DNA of 64,000 nt from Mucilaginibacter celer (GTDB lineage Bacteria; Bacteroidota; Bacteroidia; Sphingobacteriales; Sphingobacteriaceae). The stretch is from NCBI RefSeq assembly GCF_003576455.2, contig NZ_CP032869.1, positions 1,612,001 to 1,676,000 on the forward strand, written 5' to 3'. Of this stretch, positions 46,674 to 54,434 are shown piece after piece (positions within the stretch are counted from its first letter, which is position 1; every line of letters begins with the position of its first letter). The position numbers were made by a program, and so were the translations under genes. The notes under the pieces are model-generated. The model worked only from the letters and a program-made list of their open reading frames with translations, did no database searches and had not been told where the DNA came from.

Positions 46674-47310
46674 GGCTCAAAAATACAGAATTTATATTAA
46701 CGAAAAGGTTATCCTCATCACAGAATCTGAACCAAAACACGCAGATAATTTTGAAAAGCTTGATGCAGAGACCTTTGACCTTAAAATTATATACACATGG
46801 ATCCTCGCTAACCCGAATAAGCTTTTCTATATAAAAACAGCCAATGCAAAGGTATATTTTAAGGCAGTTAAAAAAAGCATTACACTAATTGAAGCCGCCG
46901 GGGGCCTGGTTAAGAACACCAAGGGCCAATATTTGTTCATTTACCGCAACGATAAGTGGGACCTGCCTAAAGGCAAAATAGAAAAAGAAGAAGGTGTAAA
47001 GGAAGCAGCAGTACGTGAGGTTGAAGAAGAATGCGGTATCAAAGTAAGCGAGCTTAACGAAAAAATTTGCAAAACCTACCACGTGTATGTTAACCGCGGC
47101 GAAGTGGTGCTGAAAAAAACGCACTGGTATGCCATGAAAAGCAAAGCCAAAGATAAACTAAAGCCCCAAAAGGAAGAGGGCATAACCGACGTGCGCTGGT
47201 TTGAAAAGGAACACATCGAACCCATCATCGATAATACCTTTCCATCCATAATGGATGTGCTGCACAAAGAAAAGCTGGTTACAAATAAGGTAATGCCTCT
47301 TTCGGAATAA
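46672..47310 (+). CDS. NUDIX hydrolase
   Basis: I chose the ATG at 46672 (MAQKYRIYINEKV), giving 212 residues; the longer frame reads through pyrE. An N-terminal domain (about 1-75) precedes the NUDIX fold (about 80-205), with the Nudix box GKIEKEEGVKEAA then REVEEECGI. The substrate is not evident; the family hydrolyses nucleoside diphosphates linked to other groups. The start codon overlaps the pyrE start codon on the other strand by 2 nt. Its 3' end overlaps the coaD 3' end by 32 bp. Its promoter must lie inside pyrE. Confidence 0.9.
   Translation: MAQKYRIYINEKVILITESEPKHADNFEKLDAETFDLKIIYTWILANPNKLFYIKTANAKVYFKAVKKSITLIEAAGGLVKNTKGQYLFIYRNDKWDLPKGKIEKEEGVKEAAVREVEEECGIKVSELNEKICKTYHVYVNRGEVVLKKTHWYAMKSKAKDKLKPQKEEGITDVRWFEKEHIEPIIDNTFPSIMDVLHKEKLVTNKVMPLSE
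46678..46685 (-). promoter_or_regulatory. -7 box directly before the pyrE start codon
   Basis: TATTTTTG on the minus strand, then AGCC, then ATG. Transcription would start at or within a few nt of the start codon, giving a leaderless mRNA. No -33 TTG was seen. Confidence 0.5.
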
Positions 47311-47740
47311 ACTGGCTTACATCGCCGCTGTAGCGAATAATTTCGCGCACAATAGTTGAACTGATGGACGAATAGCCCGGTTTGCTCACAATAAAAATGC
47401 TTTCGATATCGGGTGCCAGCGAGTGGTTCATCTGGGCGATGGCTTTTTCGTATTCAAAATCAGATACTGTACGAATACCCCTGATCATGTAGGCCGCGCC
47501 TATGCTTTTACAAAAATCTACCGTTAATCCTTCGTAGGCTATTACATGGATGCGCTCATCATGTGCAAAAACGGCCCTGATCATCTGCTCGCGCTGTTCG
47601 ATGGTTAACAGTCCTTTTTTGCTGCTGTTTACACCAATGCCTATATAAAACTTATCAAACAACTCAACCGAGCGTTTTACAATATCAACGTGTGCCTTGG
47701 TAATAGGATCAAACGACCCCGGGAAAAGCGCTGTTTTCAT
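47279..47740 (-). CDS. coaD: phosphopantetheine adenylyltransferase
   Basis: The 153-residue enzyme catalyses the fourth step of coenzyme A synthesis, joining AMP from ATP to 4'-phosphopantetheine. The nucleotidyltransferase motif ALFPGSFDPITKAHVDIVKR (T/HxGH-like, here with ITKAH) is at the N-terminus; RGIRTVSDFEYE and SSTIVREIIRYSGDVS complete the family pattern. Length is standard. TACTTTTA (7 of 8 matches to the -7 box) lies 5 nt upstream of its start. Its stop lies inside the 3' end of the convergent NUDIX gene. Confidence 0.96.
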   Translation of the reverse strand: MKTALFPGSFDPITKAHVDIVKRSVELFDKFYIGIGVNSSKKGLLTIEQREQMIRAVFAHDERIHVIAYEGLTVDFCKSIGAAYMIRGIRTVSDFEYEKAIAQMNHSLAPDIESIFIVSKPGYSSISSTIVREIIRYSGDVSQFIPKEALPYL

Positions 47741-47838
47741 GGGGGTAAAAGTAGTGAATGGTTGATTAAGTTGATTGGGTGAATGGTTGTTTTTTGTTTT
47801 TTGGGATTACGCCGATTATGGATTGATTACACCGATTT

Positions 47839-47931
47839 GTCTGAACTTGAATTTGGGGGAATTTTGAGAATTTATCGAATTTACCTAAGCATTCTGTTAA
47901 TTCCTTAATTCCCCCAAATTCCGGTTCAGAC
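47839..47931. repeat. inverted-repeat element with GTCTGAAC ends
   Basis: A 25-nt left arm (47839-47863, GTCTGAACTTGAATTTGGGG start) and right arm (47907-47931, ending GGTTCAGAC) pair with two mismatches around a 43-nt loop. It lies between coaD and the NUDIX gene at 47942. The ends match those of the element at 61733-61821. Confidence 0.75.
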
Positions 47932-47941
47932 AATCAACAAC

Positions 47942-48520
47942 TCACCCAATCAACCTATTAATCTCAGCATACTGCAACAGCATAATGGTTTTGGCATCTT
48001 TAATCTCACCTGTCTTAACCATTTCCAACGCATCTTTAAACGGTAATTCTAATACTTCTATATCCTCATTTTCCTCTTCCAGGCCGCCGCCGTCATAAAG
48101 TTTAAGGTCTTTATGGTATTCGGCTACAAAAAAGTATAAGATCTCGGTAACCGATCCGGGCGACATATATACTTCCATTACTTTTTTTACTTCATCTATT
48201 TTATAACCGGTTTCTTCTTCAATCTCGCGTTTAATGCATTCTTCCGGGTTGTCTTTATCCAGTAAGCCGGCACAGCTTTCTATCAGCATGCCGCTGGGGT
48301 TGCCGTTAAGCAGGGTGGGGAGCCTGAATTGTTTTATCAGCACTACGGTTTGCTGTGCTTTATTGTAAAGCAGCACGGTTGCGCCGTTACCACGGTCGTA
48401 AGCTTCACGTTCCTGTACGGATGTGGTGCCATCGCTCCGGGTGGCTTCGTAGGTTATTTTGCGGAGGATATATCTGAAGTTTGCAAGAATTTCGGTTTTA
48501 AGGATCGTAATATTTTTCAT
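47942..48520 (-). CDS. NUDIX hydrolase of the ADP-ribose/GDP-mannose pyrophosphatase type
   Basis: The 192-residue protein has the Nudix box in LDKDNPEECIKREIEEETG with an extended N-terminal strand domain (YILRKITYEATRSDGT, VQEREAYDRGNGA) typical of the ADPRase/NudK group, which forms domain-swapped dimers. The EMYMSPGS-like segment (EVYMSPGSVTEIL) fits sugar-nucleotide pyrophosphatases. It is divergent from the DeoR regulator with 55 nt between starts. Exact substrate is unknown. Confidence 0.9.
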   Translation of the reverse strand: MKNITILKTEILANFRYILRKITYEATRSDGTTSVQEREAYDRGNGATVLLYNKAQQTVVLIKQFRLPTLLNGNPSGMLIESCAGLLDKDNPEECIKREIEEETGYKIDEVKKVMEVYMSPGSVTEILYFFVAEYHKDLKLYDGGGLEEENEDIEVLELPFKDALEMVKTGEIKDAKTIMLLQYAEINRLIG

Positions 48521-48522
48521 TT

Positions 48523-48555
48523 TTGATTTTTTTTGATCAATATTGATTATTTTTG
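48523..48555 (+). promoter_or_regulatory. promoter of the DeoR-family gene
   Basis: TTTG (48523-48526) and TATTTTTG (48548-48555) are separated by 21 nt, matching the Bacteroidetes -33/-7 pattern. The leader would be about 15 nt. Confidence 0.6.
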
Positions 48556-48575
48556 AACAAATTAAGTTTATTCAA

Positions 48576-49328
48576 ATGAACTTTCAAAAAAGAAAACAAA
48601 AAATAATGGTGCAGCTTGAGGCCGATGGCGAAGTTGATATTAAAAATATTGCTGCACTGCTTCAAATTTCGGAGATAACTGCCCGTCGCGATTTAAATCA
48701 ACTGGCTGCCGATGGCTTACTTTATCGCACCCACGGCGGGGCTGTAAAGGTAAACCCGCTCGGGAAGCCGCATGATTTTGTAAACAAAAGCGCACAGAAT
48801 GCTGCTGTTAAAGATGCCATTTGCCGCCGCGCGGCAGCGCAGATTAATGATGGCGATATTGTATTTATGGATTGCGGCAGCACGGTTTTCAGGCTTTGCC
48901 AATTTATTAAAAATAAAAAGATCAAAGTGATCACCAATTCGCTGCCCGTAGTATACGAACTGCAGGATAGCGCCGTGAGCGTTAATATTATAGGAGGCGA
49001 ACTGGATAAAGAACGACAGGCAGTACATGGCACCACCGCCATTGAACATATTAATAAATATCGCACAAACAAAGCTTTTTTAGGTGTTGACGGAATTTCT
49101 GCCGCCGGCTTGTTTGCCAACAGCGAAAACGAAGCTTCTATTACCACAGCTTTTGCGGCAAATAGCGGCTATACTTATATTCTTTGTGATGATAGTAAAA
49201 TAGGGCGGGAGACCTATCTGAATTTCGCGAGCCTTAACAGCATCAGTGCTATCATCACCAATGCTGATGATGATAAAACCCTGGAGTTTATAGAAAATGG
49301 GGTGCTTGTATTAACTACTGGAAGTTAG
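48576..49328 (+). CDS. DeoR/GlpR-family transcriptional regulator
   Basis: From the ATG at 48576 (MNFQKRKQKIMVQL) the product is 250 residues, the normal DeoR size. The N-terminal HTH (VDIKNIAALLQISEITARRD, then LYRTHGGA) is the DeoR signature. The sugar-phosphate sensor domain follows (DGDIVFMDCGSTVFRLC; VITNSLPVVYEL; NIIGGELD; FLGVDGIS). It usually represses carbohydrate genes until a sugar phosphate binds. No sugar genes are adjacent, so its target is unknown. The end overlaps rsmD by 14 bp on the opposite strand. Confidence 0.92.
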   Translation: MNFQKRKQKIMVQLEADGEVDIKNIAALLQISEITARRDLNQLAADGLLYRTHGGAVKVNPLGKPHDFVNKSAQNAAVKDAICRRAAAQINDGDIVFMDCGSTVFRLCQFIKNKKIKVITNSLPVVYELQDSAVSVNIIGGELDKERQAVHGTTAIEHINKYRTNKAFLGVDGISAAGLFANSENEASITTAFAANSGYTYILCDDSKIGRETYLNFASLNSISAIITNADDDKTLEFIENGVLVLTTGS

Positions 49329-49857
49329 GCCTAAAAAACGAAAACGACGAATGTCCGTATTTTCGCTGTTCCACAAACGCAGGGTGGTTGCTTAAGTTTT
49401 GCATAGATTGATGCTCAACTATGAGCAGTCCATCGGGCTTAAGCAGATTTTTTTCAAAAACAACTTTGGGTAGATCAGGAATACGATTCAGATCGTAAGG
49501 CGGATCGGCAAAAATCAGGTCGTATTGTTCAGTTTCGATATTCAGGTATTTAAATACATCCTCGCGGTAGGTTTTTATCTGAGTTAAATGATGCTGGCGC
49601 GATGTATCCTTCAGGTAGTTAACACAATGGATGCTTCTATCCACAGAAATAACCTGTTCTGCACCCCGCGATGCAAACTCGAGCGAAATATTGCCCGTGC
49701 CGCTAAACAAGTCAAGCACCCGGATGCTCTCAAATTCAATCTGATTAAGCAGGATATTGAATAATGCCTCCTTAGCAAGATCGGTAGTGGGGCGTACAGG
49801 TAAGTTTTTGGGCGGGTTAAGTCGTAAACCTTTTAAGCTACCTCCGATGATGCGCAT
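49315..49857 (-). CDS. rsmD: 16S rRNA (guanine966-N2)-methyltransferase
   Basis: The 180-residue enzyme has the RsmD start (MRIIGGSLKGLRL and PVRPTTDLAKEALFNIL), the SAM-binding motif DLFSGTGNISLEFASRGA and the catalytic FADPPYDL. It modifies G966 (E. coli numbering) of 16S rRNA. The start lies within the last codons of the DUF3822 gene upstream (25-bp overlap), so the two are translated from one mRNA. The same pairing of DUF3822 with rsmD is, as I recall, common in Bacteroidetes. Confidence 0.95.
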   Translation of the reverse strand: MRIIGGSLKGLRLNPPKNLPVRPTTDLAKEALFNILLNQIEFESIRVLDLFSGTGNISLEFASRGAEQVISVDRSIHCVNYLKDTSRQHHLTQIKTYREDVFKYLNIETEQYDLIFADPPYDLNRIPDLPKVVFEKNLLKPDGLLIVEHQSMQNLSNHPAFVEQRKYGHSSFSFFRPNFQ

Positions 49858-50645
49858 AATGAAAGGGCAGCTATTGATAGCACCCTGTGCGGCACTATCT
49901 CTTTGGGTAATTGAAGCACCTGTAAGGTATTAACCTCGGCTTTTCTGAAAAACTCGGCAAGGCGGGTGAGTTTGCTATCGTTTTCGTCAATATCGCCGCT
50001 TATGTACAGGCTGGTGTATCTGGCATCGAGGTTAAGCTCTCCGGCAACCAGTACAGCAAAATAAACCAGCTCATCATCGCCTGTAAAATCAAAGGCGTTG
50101 TAAAAACGAAGTTTACCCAAGGCAAAATGACAGATCTCCACCTTATTATTCTCTACGTTAAGATATAGATTATTATTGCCCGGATTATTTTGTGCTATGG
50201 CAGTTAACCAGCCTTTTGAGGTAAAAACAGTATTCCGTAAGCCAAAATCTTCGGCAGCATTTACGGCAGTAGCCGGGGTTTTGTAAACAATTATGTTTTC
50301 TTCATCAAGTACCTGGGCCAGCACCCGGTTATCGGCTTTAACATCTAAGAAGCGCGCTATGTTGGGCAGGCGTTCGGCAGTTGCCAAATCGGTAGGTACC
50401 AGTGTAAAGTTTTGGGCAGGCAAACCGATAATAACATGGTGATAACGGGCCGATAGCAGATCAAGCAGTTCCTGCGGATCGCTCAACTCATCAAGCGGGT
50501 GGTTTTCAGCCCAGGCAATCAGGTGTCCGTTGTTGCTTATAGCATACGAAAATGTATTGGCCTCAACCTGTATCAATAAAGTATAACTTTCAGTTTTATC
50601 CAAACTAAAGCTATCGTCGTGGTAAGTGTAATTGTGTTCGCTCAT
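49833..50645 (-). CDS. DUF3822 family protein
   Basis: The 270-residue protein starts with a short acidic/Tyr-rich segment and has an ASKHA-like (actin-fold) look: YTLLIQVEANTFSYAISNNG, LYLNVENNKVEICHF and LYISGDIDE. DUF3822 proteins have been proposed to be distantly actin-like, but their role is not known. It is co-transcribed with rsmD and has a strong promoter directly upstream. No membrane segment or signal is present. Confidence 0.8.
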   Translation of the reverse strand: MSEHNYTYHDDSFSLDKTESYTLLIQVEANTFSYAISNNGHLIAWAENHPLDELSDPQELLDLLSARYHHVIIGLPAQNFTLVPTDLATAERLPNIARFLDVKADNRVLAQVLDEENIIVYKTPATAVNAAEDFGLRNTVFTSKGWLTAIAQNNPGNNNLYLNVENNKVEICHFALGKLRFYNAFDFTGDDELVYFAVLVAGELNLDARYTSLYISGDIDENDSKLTRLAEFFRKAEVNTLQVLQLPKEIVPHRVLSIAALSLCASSEVA

Positions 50646-50656
50646 ACCGGTTTTAA

Positions 50657-50686
50657 CAAAAGTAACATTTTTTGGCTGATAGCAAA
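50657..50686 (-). promoter_or_regulatory. promoter of the DUF3822-rsmD operon
   Basis: On the minus strand TTTG (about 50683-50686) and TACTTTTG (50657-50664) are spaced by 18 nt, an excellent match to the Bacteroidetes consensus. The -7 box ends 11 nt before the start codon. Confidence 0.7.
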
Positions 50687-50715
50687 TAGGGGGGATCCCA
50701 AACTTTGTATTGCTG

Positions 50716-51195
50716 TTATATTCCGCCTATTAAAAAATTTAATACCAGGGTAATCATAATCGCGAAGAATATCGCACTTAAAACAGGTTTGGCATAATAG
50801 TCATCATCCGGGAAATACTTTTTAAAAAAGTACCGACTGAGGATAAGGCCGCCGGTGGCATGTAATACAAGTACAACGCCTAAAAGCGTTAAGGGGCCTT
50901 GTATTTGCTCAGGTGTTAAAATAGCGCCGGATTGGGCTGCTTTTATTGCGGCAGGATCTATTTTTATATTTAAAGCCCGTACAGCAAACGAGGCCGCAAA
51001 TTCATAAAAAACCGAAAAGAACAATATTTGTGAAGCGGCCCGTTTAAAACCGGCCAAACGCAAATTAATACTAAGCAACACTCCTCCAAATATAACGTTG
51101 AAAATGGTCGAAAACCAGAATATGGCCCTCCTTGAGTAAATATCTACGTAATCGTCGTCGCTGTATTTTTGTTCGTCGTTATTGTCAAATTCCAT
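50716..51195 (-). CDS. small membrane protein of unknown function
   Basis: The 159-residue protein has an acidic N-terminus (NNDEQKYSDDDYVDIYSRR) and four hydrophobic segments (about 27-47, 54-73, 98-118, 138-157). No motif I know. It is divergent from the RecD-like helicase, 57 nt apart. A TACATTTG box lies 4 nt before its start codon, so it may be translated from a leaderless mRNA. It is independent of the DUF3822 gene downstream, which has its own promoter. Confidence 0.65.
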   Translation of the reverse strand: MEFDNNDEQKYSDDDYVDIYSRRAIFWFSTIFNVIFGGVLLSINLRLAGFKRAASQILFFSVFYEFAASFAVRALNIKIDPAAIKAAQSGAILTPEQIQGPLTLLGVVLVLHATGGLILSRYFFKKYFPDDDYYAKPVLSAIFFAIMITLVLNFLIGGI

Positions 51196-51199
51196 GGCT

Positions 51200-51207
51200 C
51201 AAATGTA
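51200..51207 (-). promoter_or_regulatory. -7 box directly before the start of the 159-aa membrane protein
   Basis: TACATTTG on the minus strand, then AGCC, then ATG. The spacer AGCC is identical to that before pyrE. Confidence 0.5.
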
Positions 51208-51252
51208 AAACTAATCTTACTCAATTAAATTACTTATCATCATTTTTGCAAG

Positions 51253-52671
51253 GTGTCAAATCCCGATCATATCCGCAAAGCCTTCCCGCATCAGCCAACG
51301 GCGCAGCAGCAGGAGTTATTTAACCATCTGCACTTGTTTTTGCAAAGCAATGAGGGCGACGAGTGTTTTATAATGAAGGGTTACGCCGGTACCGGTAAAA
51401 CAACCATAGTTGGCGCGTTGGTGAAAGCCCTGCGCCAGTATAACTATAAAGCAGTTTTACTGGCACCCACGGGCCGGGCCGCTAAGGTGATCACCAATTA
51501 TTCGGGCCGCAAGGCTTTTACTATCCATAAGCGCATCTACCGCAAAAAATCGGCGTTAACTATGGATCAGGGTTTTGCCCTGGCCGATAACCTCGCGAGC
51601 GATACTCTTTTTATTGTTGATGAAGCCTCCATGATCTCGGACGAAGCCAATACTCACAACCAGGTATCCTTATTGTTTGATTTGCTGAGGTACGTTTATA
51701 ACGATAAAAACTGCAAACTGGTGCTGGTTGGCGATACAGCCCAGTTACCGCCGGTAGGGGCAGAGGATAGCCCGGCGCTTGATGAAAAACTGATGAGCGA
51801 AAAATTTGGGCTTACTGTATTTAACTACGAGCTTACAGAGGTGTTGCGCCAGCAAAAAGATTCGGGAATTTTGTATAATGCTACCAATATCCGCGATCTG
51901 ATTCGTACCGAAGAGATTGATGTGCCGCAAATAATAACCAAAGGCTATAAAGATGTATACCGCATGACCGGTGAGCGCCTGCCCGAGGGCCTGGAATATG
52001 CATACCGTAAATATGGGCATGATCGTACGTTGGTGATTTGCCGGTCGAACAAAAACGCCAACCAGTACAACGGGCAAATCCGGAACCGCATCCTGTACCG
52101 CGAAGAAGAACTTACCGGCGGCGACCAGGTGATGATTGTAAAAAACAACTACTTCTGGCTACAGGATAAAGAGGAAGCCAGCACCGCCTTTATTGCCAAC
52201 GGAGATATTGCCCGCATAGTAAAAGTGCGCCGCACCGAAGATATGTATGGTTTCAGGTTTGCCGATGTGCAATTGGAATTTATTGACTACGCCGAAGACC
52301 CAACGTTGGATTGTAAAGTACTGCTTGATACTATTTATGCCGATTCGCCGGCACTGAGCCAGGACGATCAGAAGCGTTTTTATACCGAGGTGATGAAGGA
52401 TTACGAGCACCTGCCCAACAAACGCATGATGCATAACGAACTGAAGCTTAATCCTTACTACAACGCCCTGCAAATTAAATTTGCCTACGCCATAACCTGC
52501 CACAAAGCACAGGGCGGCCAATGGGATGCCGTATTTGTTGACCAGGGGTATCTTACGGATGAAATGATCAATATGGATTTTTTACGATGGTTTTATACCG
52601 CGCTTACAAGAGCTACTACCGAATTGTTTTTGGTGAATTTTGATGGACGGTTTTATAAGAGCGCGGAGTGA
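51253..52671 (+). CDS. ATP-dependent RecD-like DNA helicase
   Basis: The 472-residue superfamily-1 helicase begins at a GTG codon (MSNPDHIRKAF). It has Walker A KGYAGTGKTTIVGAL (about 41-55), Walker B LFIVDEASMIS, motif III GDTAQLPPVG, motif IV-like RSNKNANQYN, and the C-terminal motifs YAITCHKAQGGQWDAVFVD and YTALTRAT. This is the RecD2-type arrangement without the long N-terminal domain, a form common in Bacteroidetes. It acts in DNA repair or recombination. A near -7 box, CATTTTTG (51241-51248), lies 4 nt before the GTG. Confidence 0.9.
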   Translation: MSNPDHIRKAFPHQPTAQQQELFNHLHLFLQSNEGDECFIMKGYAGTGKTTIVGALVKALRQYNYKAVLLAPTGRAAKVITNYSGRKAFTIHKRIYRKKSALTMDQGFALADNLASDTLFIVDEASMISDEANTHNQVSLLFDLLRYVYNDKNCKLVLVGDTAQLPPVGAEDSPALDEKLMSEKFGLTVFNYELTEVLRQQKDSGILYNATNIRDLIRTEEIDVPQIITKGYKDVYRMTGERLPEGLEYAYRKYGHDRTLVICRSNKNANQYNGQIRNRILYREEELTGGDQVMIVKNNYFWLQDKEEASTAFIANGDIARIVKVRRTEDMYGFRFADVQLEFIDYAEDPTLDCKVLLDTIYADSPALSQDDQKRFYTEVMKDYEHLPNKRMMHNELKLNPYYNALQIKFAYAITCHKAQGGQWDAVFVDQGYLTDEMINMDFLRWFYTALTRATTELFLVNFDGRFYKSAE

Positions 52672-52693
52672 TTAAGCCGCAAGTTTTTAAGCT

Positions 52694-52767
52694 CGCAAAG
52701 ACGCTAAGTCGCAAAGAGTAGTCTAAATAAAGTAGCTACGAAAACTTTGCGCCCTCGCGTCTTTGCG
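52694..52767. repeat. inverted-repeat element between convergent recD-like and kinase genes
   Basis: CGCAAAGACGCTAAG (left arm 52694-52716) pairs imperfectly with CTTTGCGCCCTCGCGTCTTTG (right arm 52745-52767). It resembles the 'gcaaagacgc' intergenic repeats frequent in this family of bacteria and may act as a two-way terminator. Confidence 0.65.
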
Positions 52768-52774
52768 TGAACCA

Positions 52775-54163
52775 TCACACCGCCTGCCTGGAATTTTCGG
52801 CGGGCTTCAACAGGTCACCCAAAACCATAGCCCCTGTAGCAGGCAATTTAATAGTAAACGTCGATCCTAAACCCTCGGTACTGGTTACCGTAATGCTGCC
52901 TTTATGCTTTTCAATAATCTGCCTTACGATACTCAAACCCAAACCGGTTGATTTTTCGCCTCGTAAACCCGTACGGCCTGCTTTTGAAAAACGGTTGAAA
53001 ATTTCGGGAAGGATATTGGCCGGGATGCCCAGGCCGTAATCCTGAACTTCGATAGTGAGGCCGTCACTTTGCTGCGACAGGCGTACATCCACGCGGTCGC
53101 GGTCTTTTGAAAATTTTACCGCGTTGCTGATGAGGTTATCAATAACCCTGTGAAATTTTTCGTGATTGATTTGCGCGAAAACAGGGTTGGCCGAACTGCT
53201 GAATACCACGTTAACCTTATTGCTTTGCTGTAAGCGCCAATCGGCTACAATGCCGGTAAGCATCTGGTTAAGCTCGGTGTTGCGGGTTTCAAAAACGGCT
53301 ATATTTTCATCGCGGGCGGCCTCCAGCAAATCATCAATAATGCTTCGGGCTTTGGCACACGATGCCTTCATCATGTTGATGTTGTCCTGCGTTTCCTCGT
53401 CTACCTCGTCAAGTTCCATCATCATCGCTATCGATTCAACAGCGGCTATCGGGTTGCGCAGATCATGGGCTACCATGCCCAATACCTGGTTTTTAAATTC
53501 GCCGGCCTTCTCAATCTCCGTGTTTTTTTCGCGAATCTCGATCACCTGTAAATAGTAATTGGCTTTATAGGTGAAAAAATACCTCGACGTAAAATAAAAA
53601 GCCGAAAGCAATATAGCCGAGATCAGTTGGTTATACAGCATATCGGTAGCCGGTGTCTGGCTGTAAAAAAGCAGCGAAGTGAAAAATACTTCTATTGCAA
53701 CAAGTAATAGAACGGTTTCGTAATATTCAAAAACAAATATTACGCTGATAAGGCAAAGTGCTATCAGGTACAGCGTTAGTGCATTGCTCGGATCGGAAGT
53801 GGCTATAAAACTCGAGTACATGCCGCACACGATGATGTACAGCGCAAACAAAAATACCAGCAACGCCATGCCCGTAGTGCCTTTTTTTTGCTTTTTATAG
53901 TCAACAATAAAAAGGTTGCTCGCTATCAGGAATACCGGGGTTATGATGATGAATACCCAGTTGCTGAAGTTAAATTCCGGAAAATTTTGCGCTTTTGTGA
54001 GGCTTACCGGAAAAGCAAGGTAAAGCACCCGGATAACAACATTAAGCACAAGGAATATCATACTCGCCGCCCTTACCGCAATAAGGTTTTGGTAAGTATA
54101 ATAATCCCGGTATTGGGCTCTGTACTTTACCGGAAGGCTGTTGAAAAAGAAACGGGCGTTCAA
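52775..54163 (-). CDS. membrane sensor histidine kinase
   Basis: The 462-residue protein has about six transmembrane segments in the first 190 residues and a short coiled coil (EIREKNTEIEKAGEFKNQ). A HisKA domain with phospho-acceptor His233 in MVAHDLRNP follows, then HATPase with the N box NLISNAVKF, QDYGLGIP and STGLGLSIV. No receiver, PAS or HAMP domain is present, and no response-regulator gene is adjacent, so it is an orphan kinase. Its stimulus is unknown; the six-helix membrane module is probably the sensor. The C-terminus is a few residues beyond the kinase fold. Confidence 0.92.
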   Translation of the reverse strand: MNARFFFNSLPVKYRAQYRDYYTYQNLIAVRAASMIFLVLNVVIRVLYLAFPVSLTKAQNFPEFNFSNWVFIIITPVFLIASNLFIVDYKKQKKGTTGMALLVFLFALYIIVCGMYSSFIATSDPSNALTLYLIALCLISVIFVFEYYETVLLLVAIEVFFTSLLFYSQTPATDMLYNQLISAILLSAFYFTSRYFFTYKANYYLQVIEIREKNTEIEKAGEFKNQVLGMVAHDLRNPIAAVESIAMMMELDEVDEETQDNINMMKASCAKARSIIDDLLEAARDENIAVFETRNTELNQMLTGIVADWRLQQSNKVNVVFSSSANPVFAQINHEKFHRVIDNLISNAVKFSKDRDRVDVRLSQQSDGLTIEVQDYGLGIPANILPEIFNRFSKAGRTGLRGEKSTGLGLSIVRQIIEKHKGSITVTSTEGLGSTFTIKLPATGAMVLGDLLKPAENSRQAV

Positions 54164-54184
54164 TGATATTAATCTGGATTAAAA

Positions 54185-54192
54185 CAAAATTA
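54185..54192 (-). promoter_or_regulatory. -7 box of the sensor kinase gene
   Basis: TAATTTTG on the minus strand matches TAnnTTTG, 21 nt before the start codon. The -33 position is not clear. Confidence 0.5.
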
Positions 54193-54356
54193 TGAAAATA
54201 TTTTCAAACTGTGTAACAGGGTTGTGACAAATTGAAATTGATAAGCCCATGACGCTAAATACAACCTAAGGGGGTATTTTTGCATGGCAAAACGACAATT
54301 TGCCGGGCCGCTTGTTCTGTTTAACAGGCCGTAAATTGCTAATAACCATGGCAAAG

Positions 54357-54384
54357 TGTCATTTCGGTTTAGTTTTAAATGACA
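54357..54384. promoter_or_regulatory. inverted repeat upstream of clpB, possible operator
   Basis: TGTCATTT (54357-54364) and AAATGACA (54377-54384) form a perfect 8-bp dyad with a 12-nt spacer, 51 nt before the clpB start codon. A site for a heat-shock regulator is possible. It does not match the CIRCE dyad (TTAGCACTC). Confidence 0.4.
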
Positions 54385-54434
54385 ATTTTTCACAATGACT
54401 GCTCTGGCCGATAATTTGACTAACACTGAGTACT

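Noticed and set aside
54275..54282. TATTTTTG as the clpB promoter
   Set aside because: It matches the -7 box but is about 150 nt upstream and lacks a -33 element; kept only as a weak possibility.
54286..54303. Sigma-54-like GG...GC pattern upstream of clpB
   Set aside because: The spacing between GG and GC is 14 nt, not the required 10.
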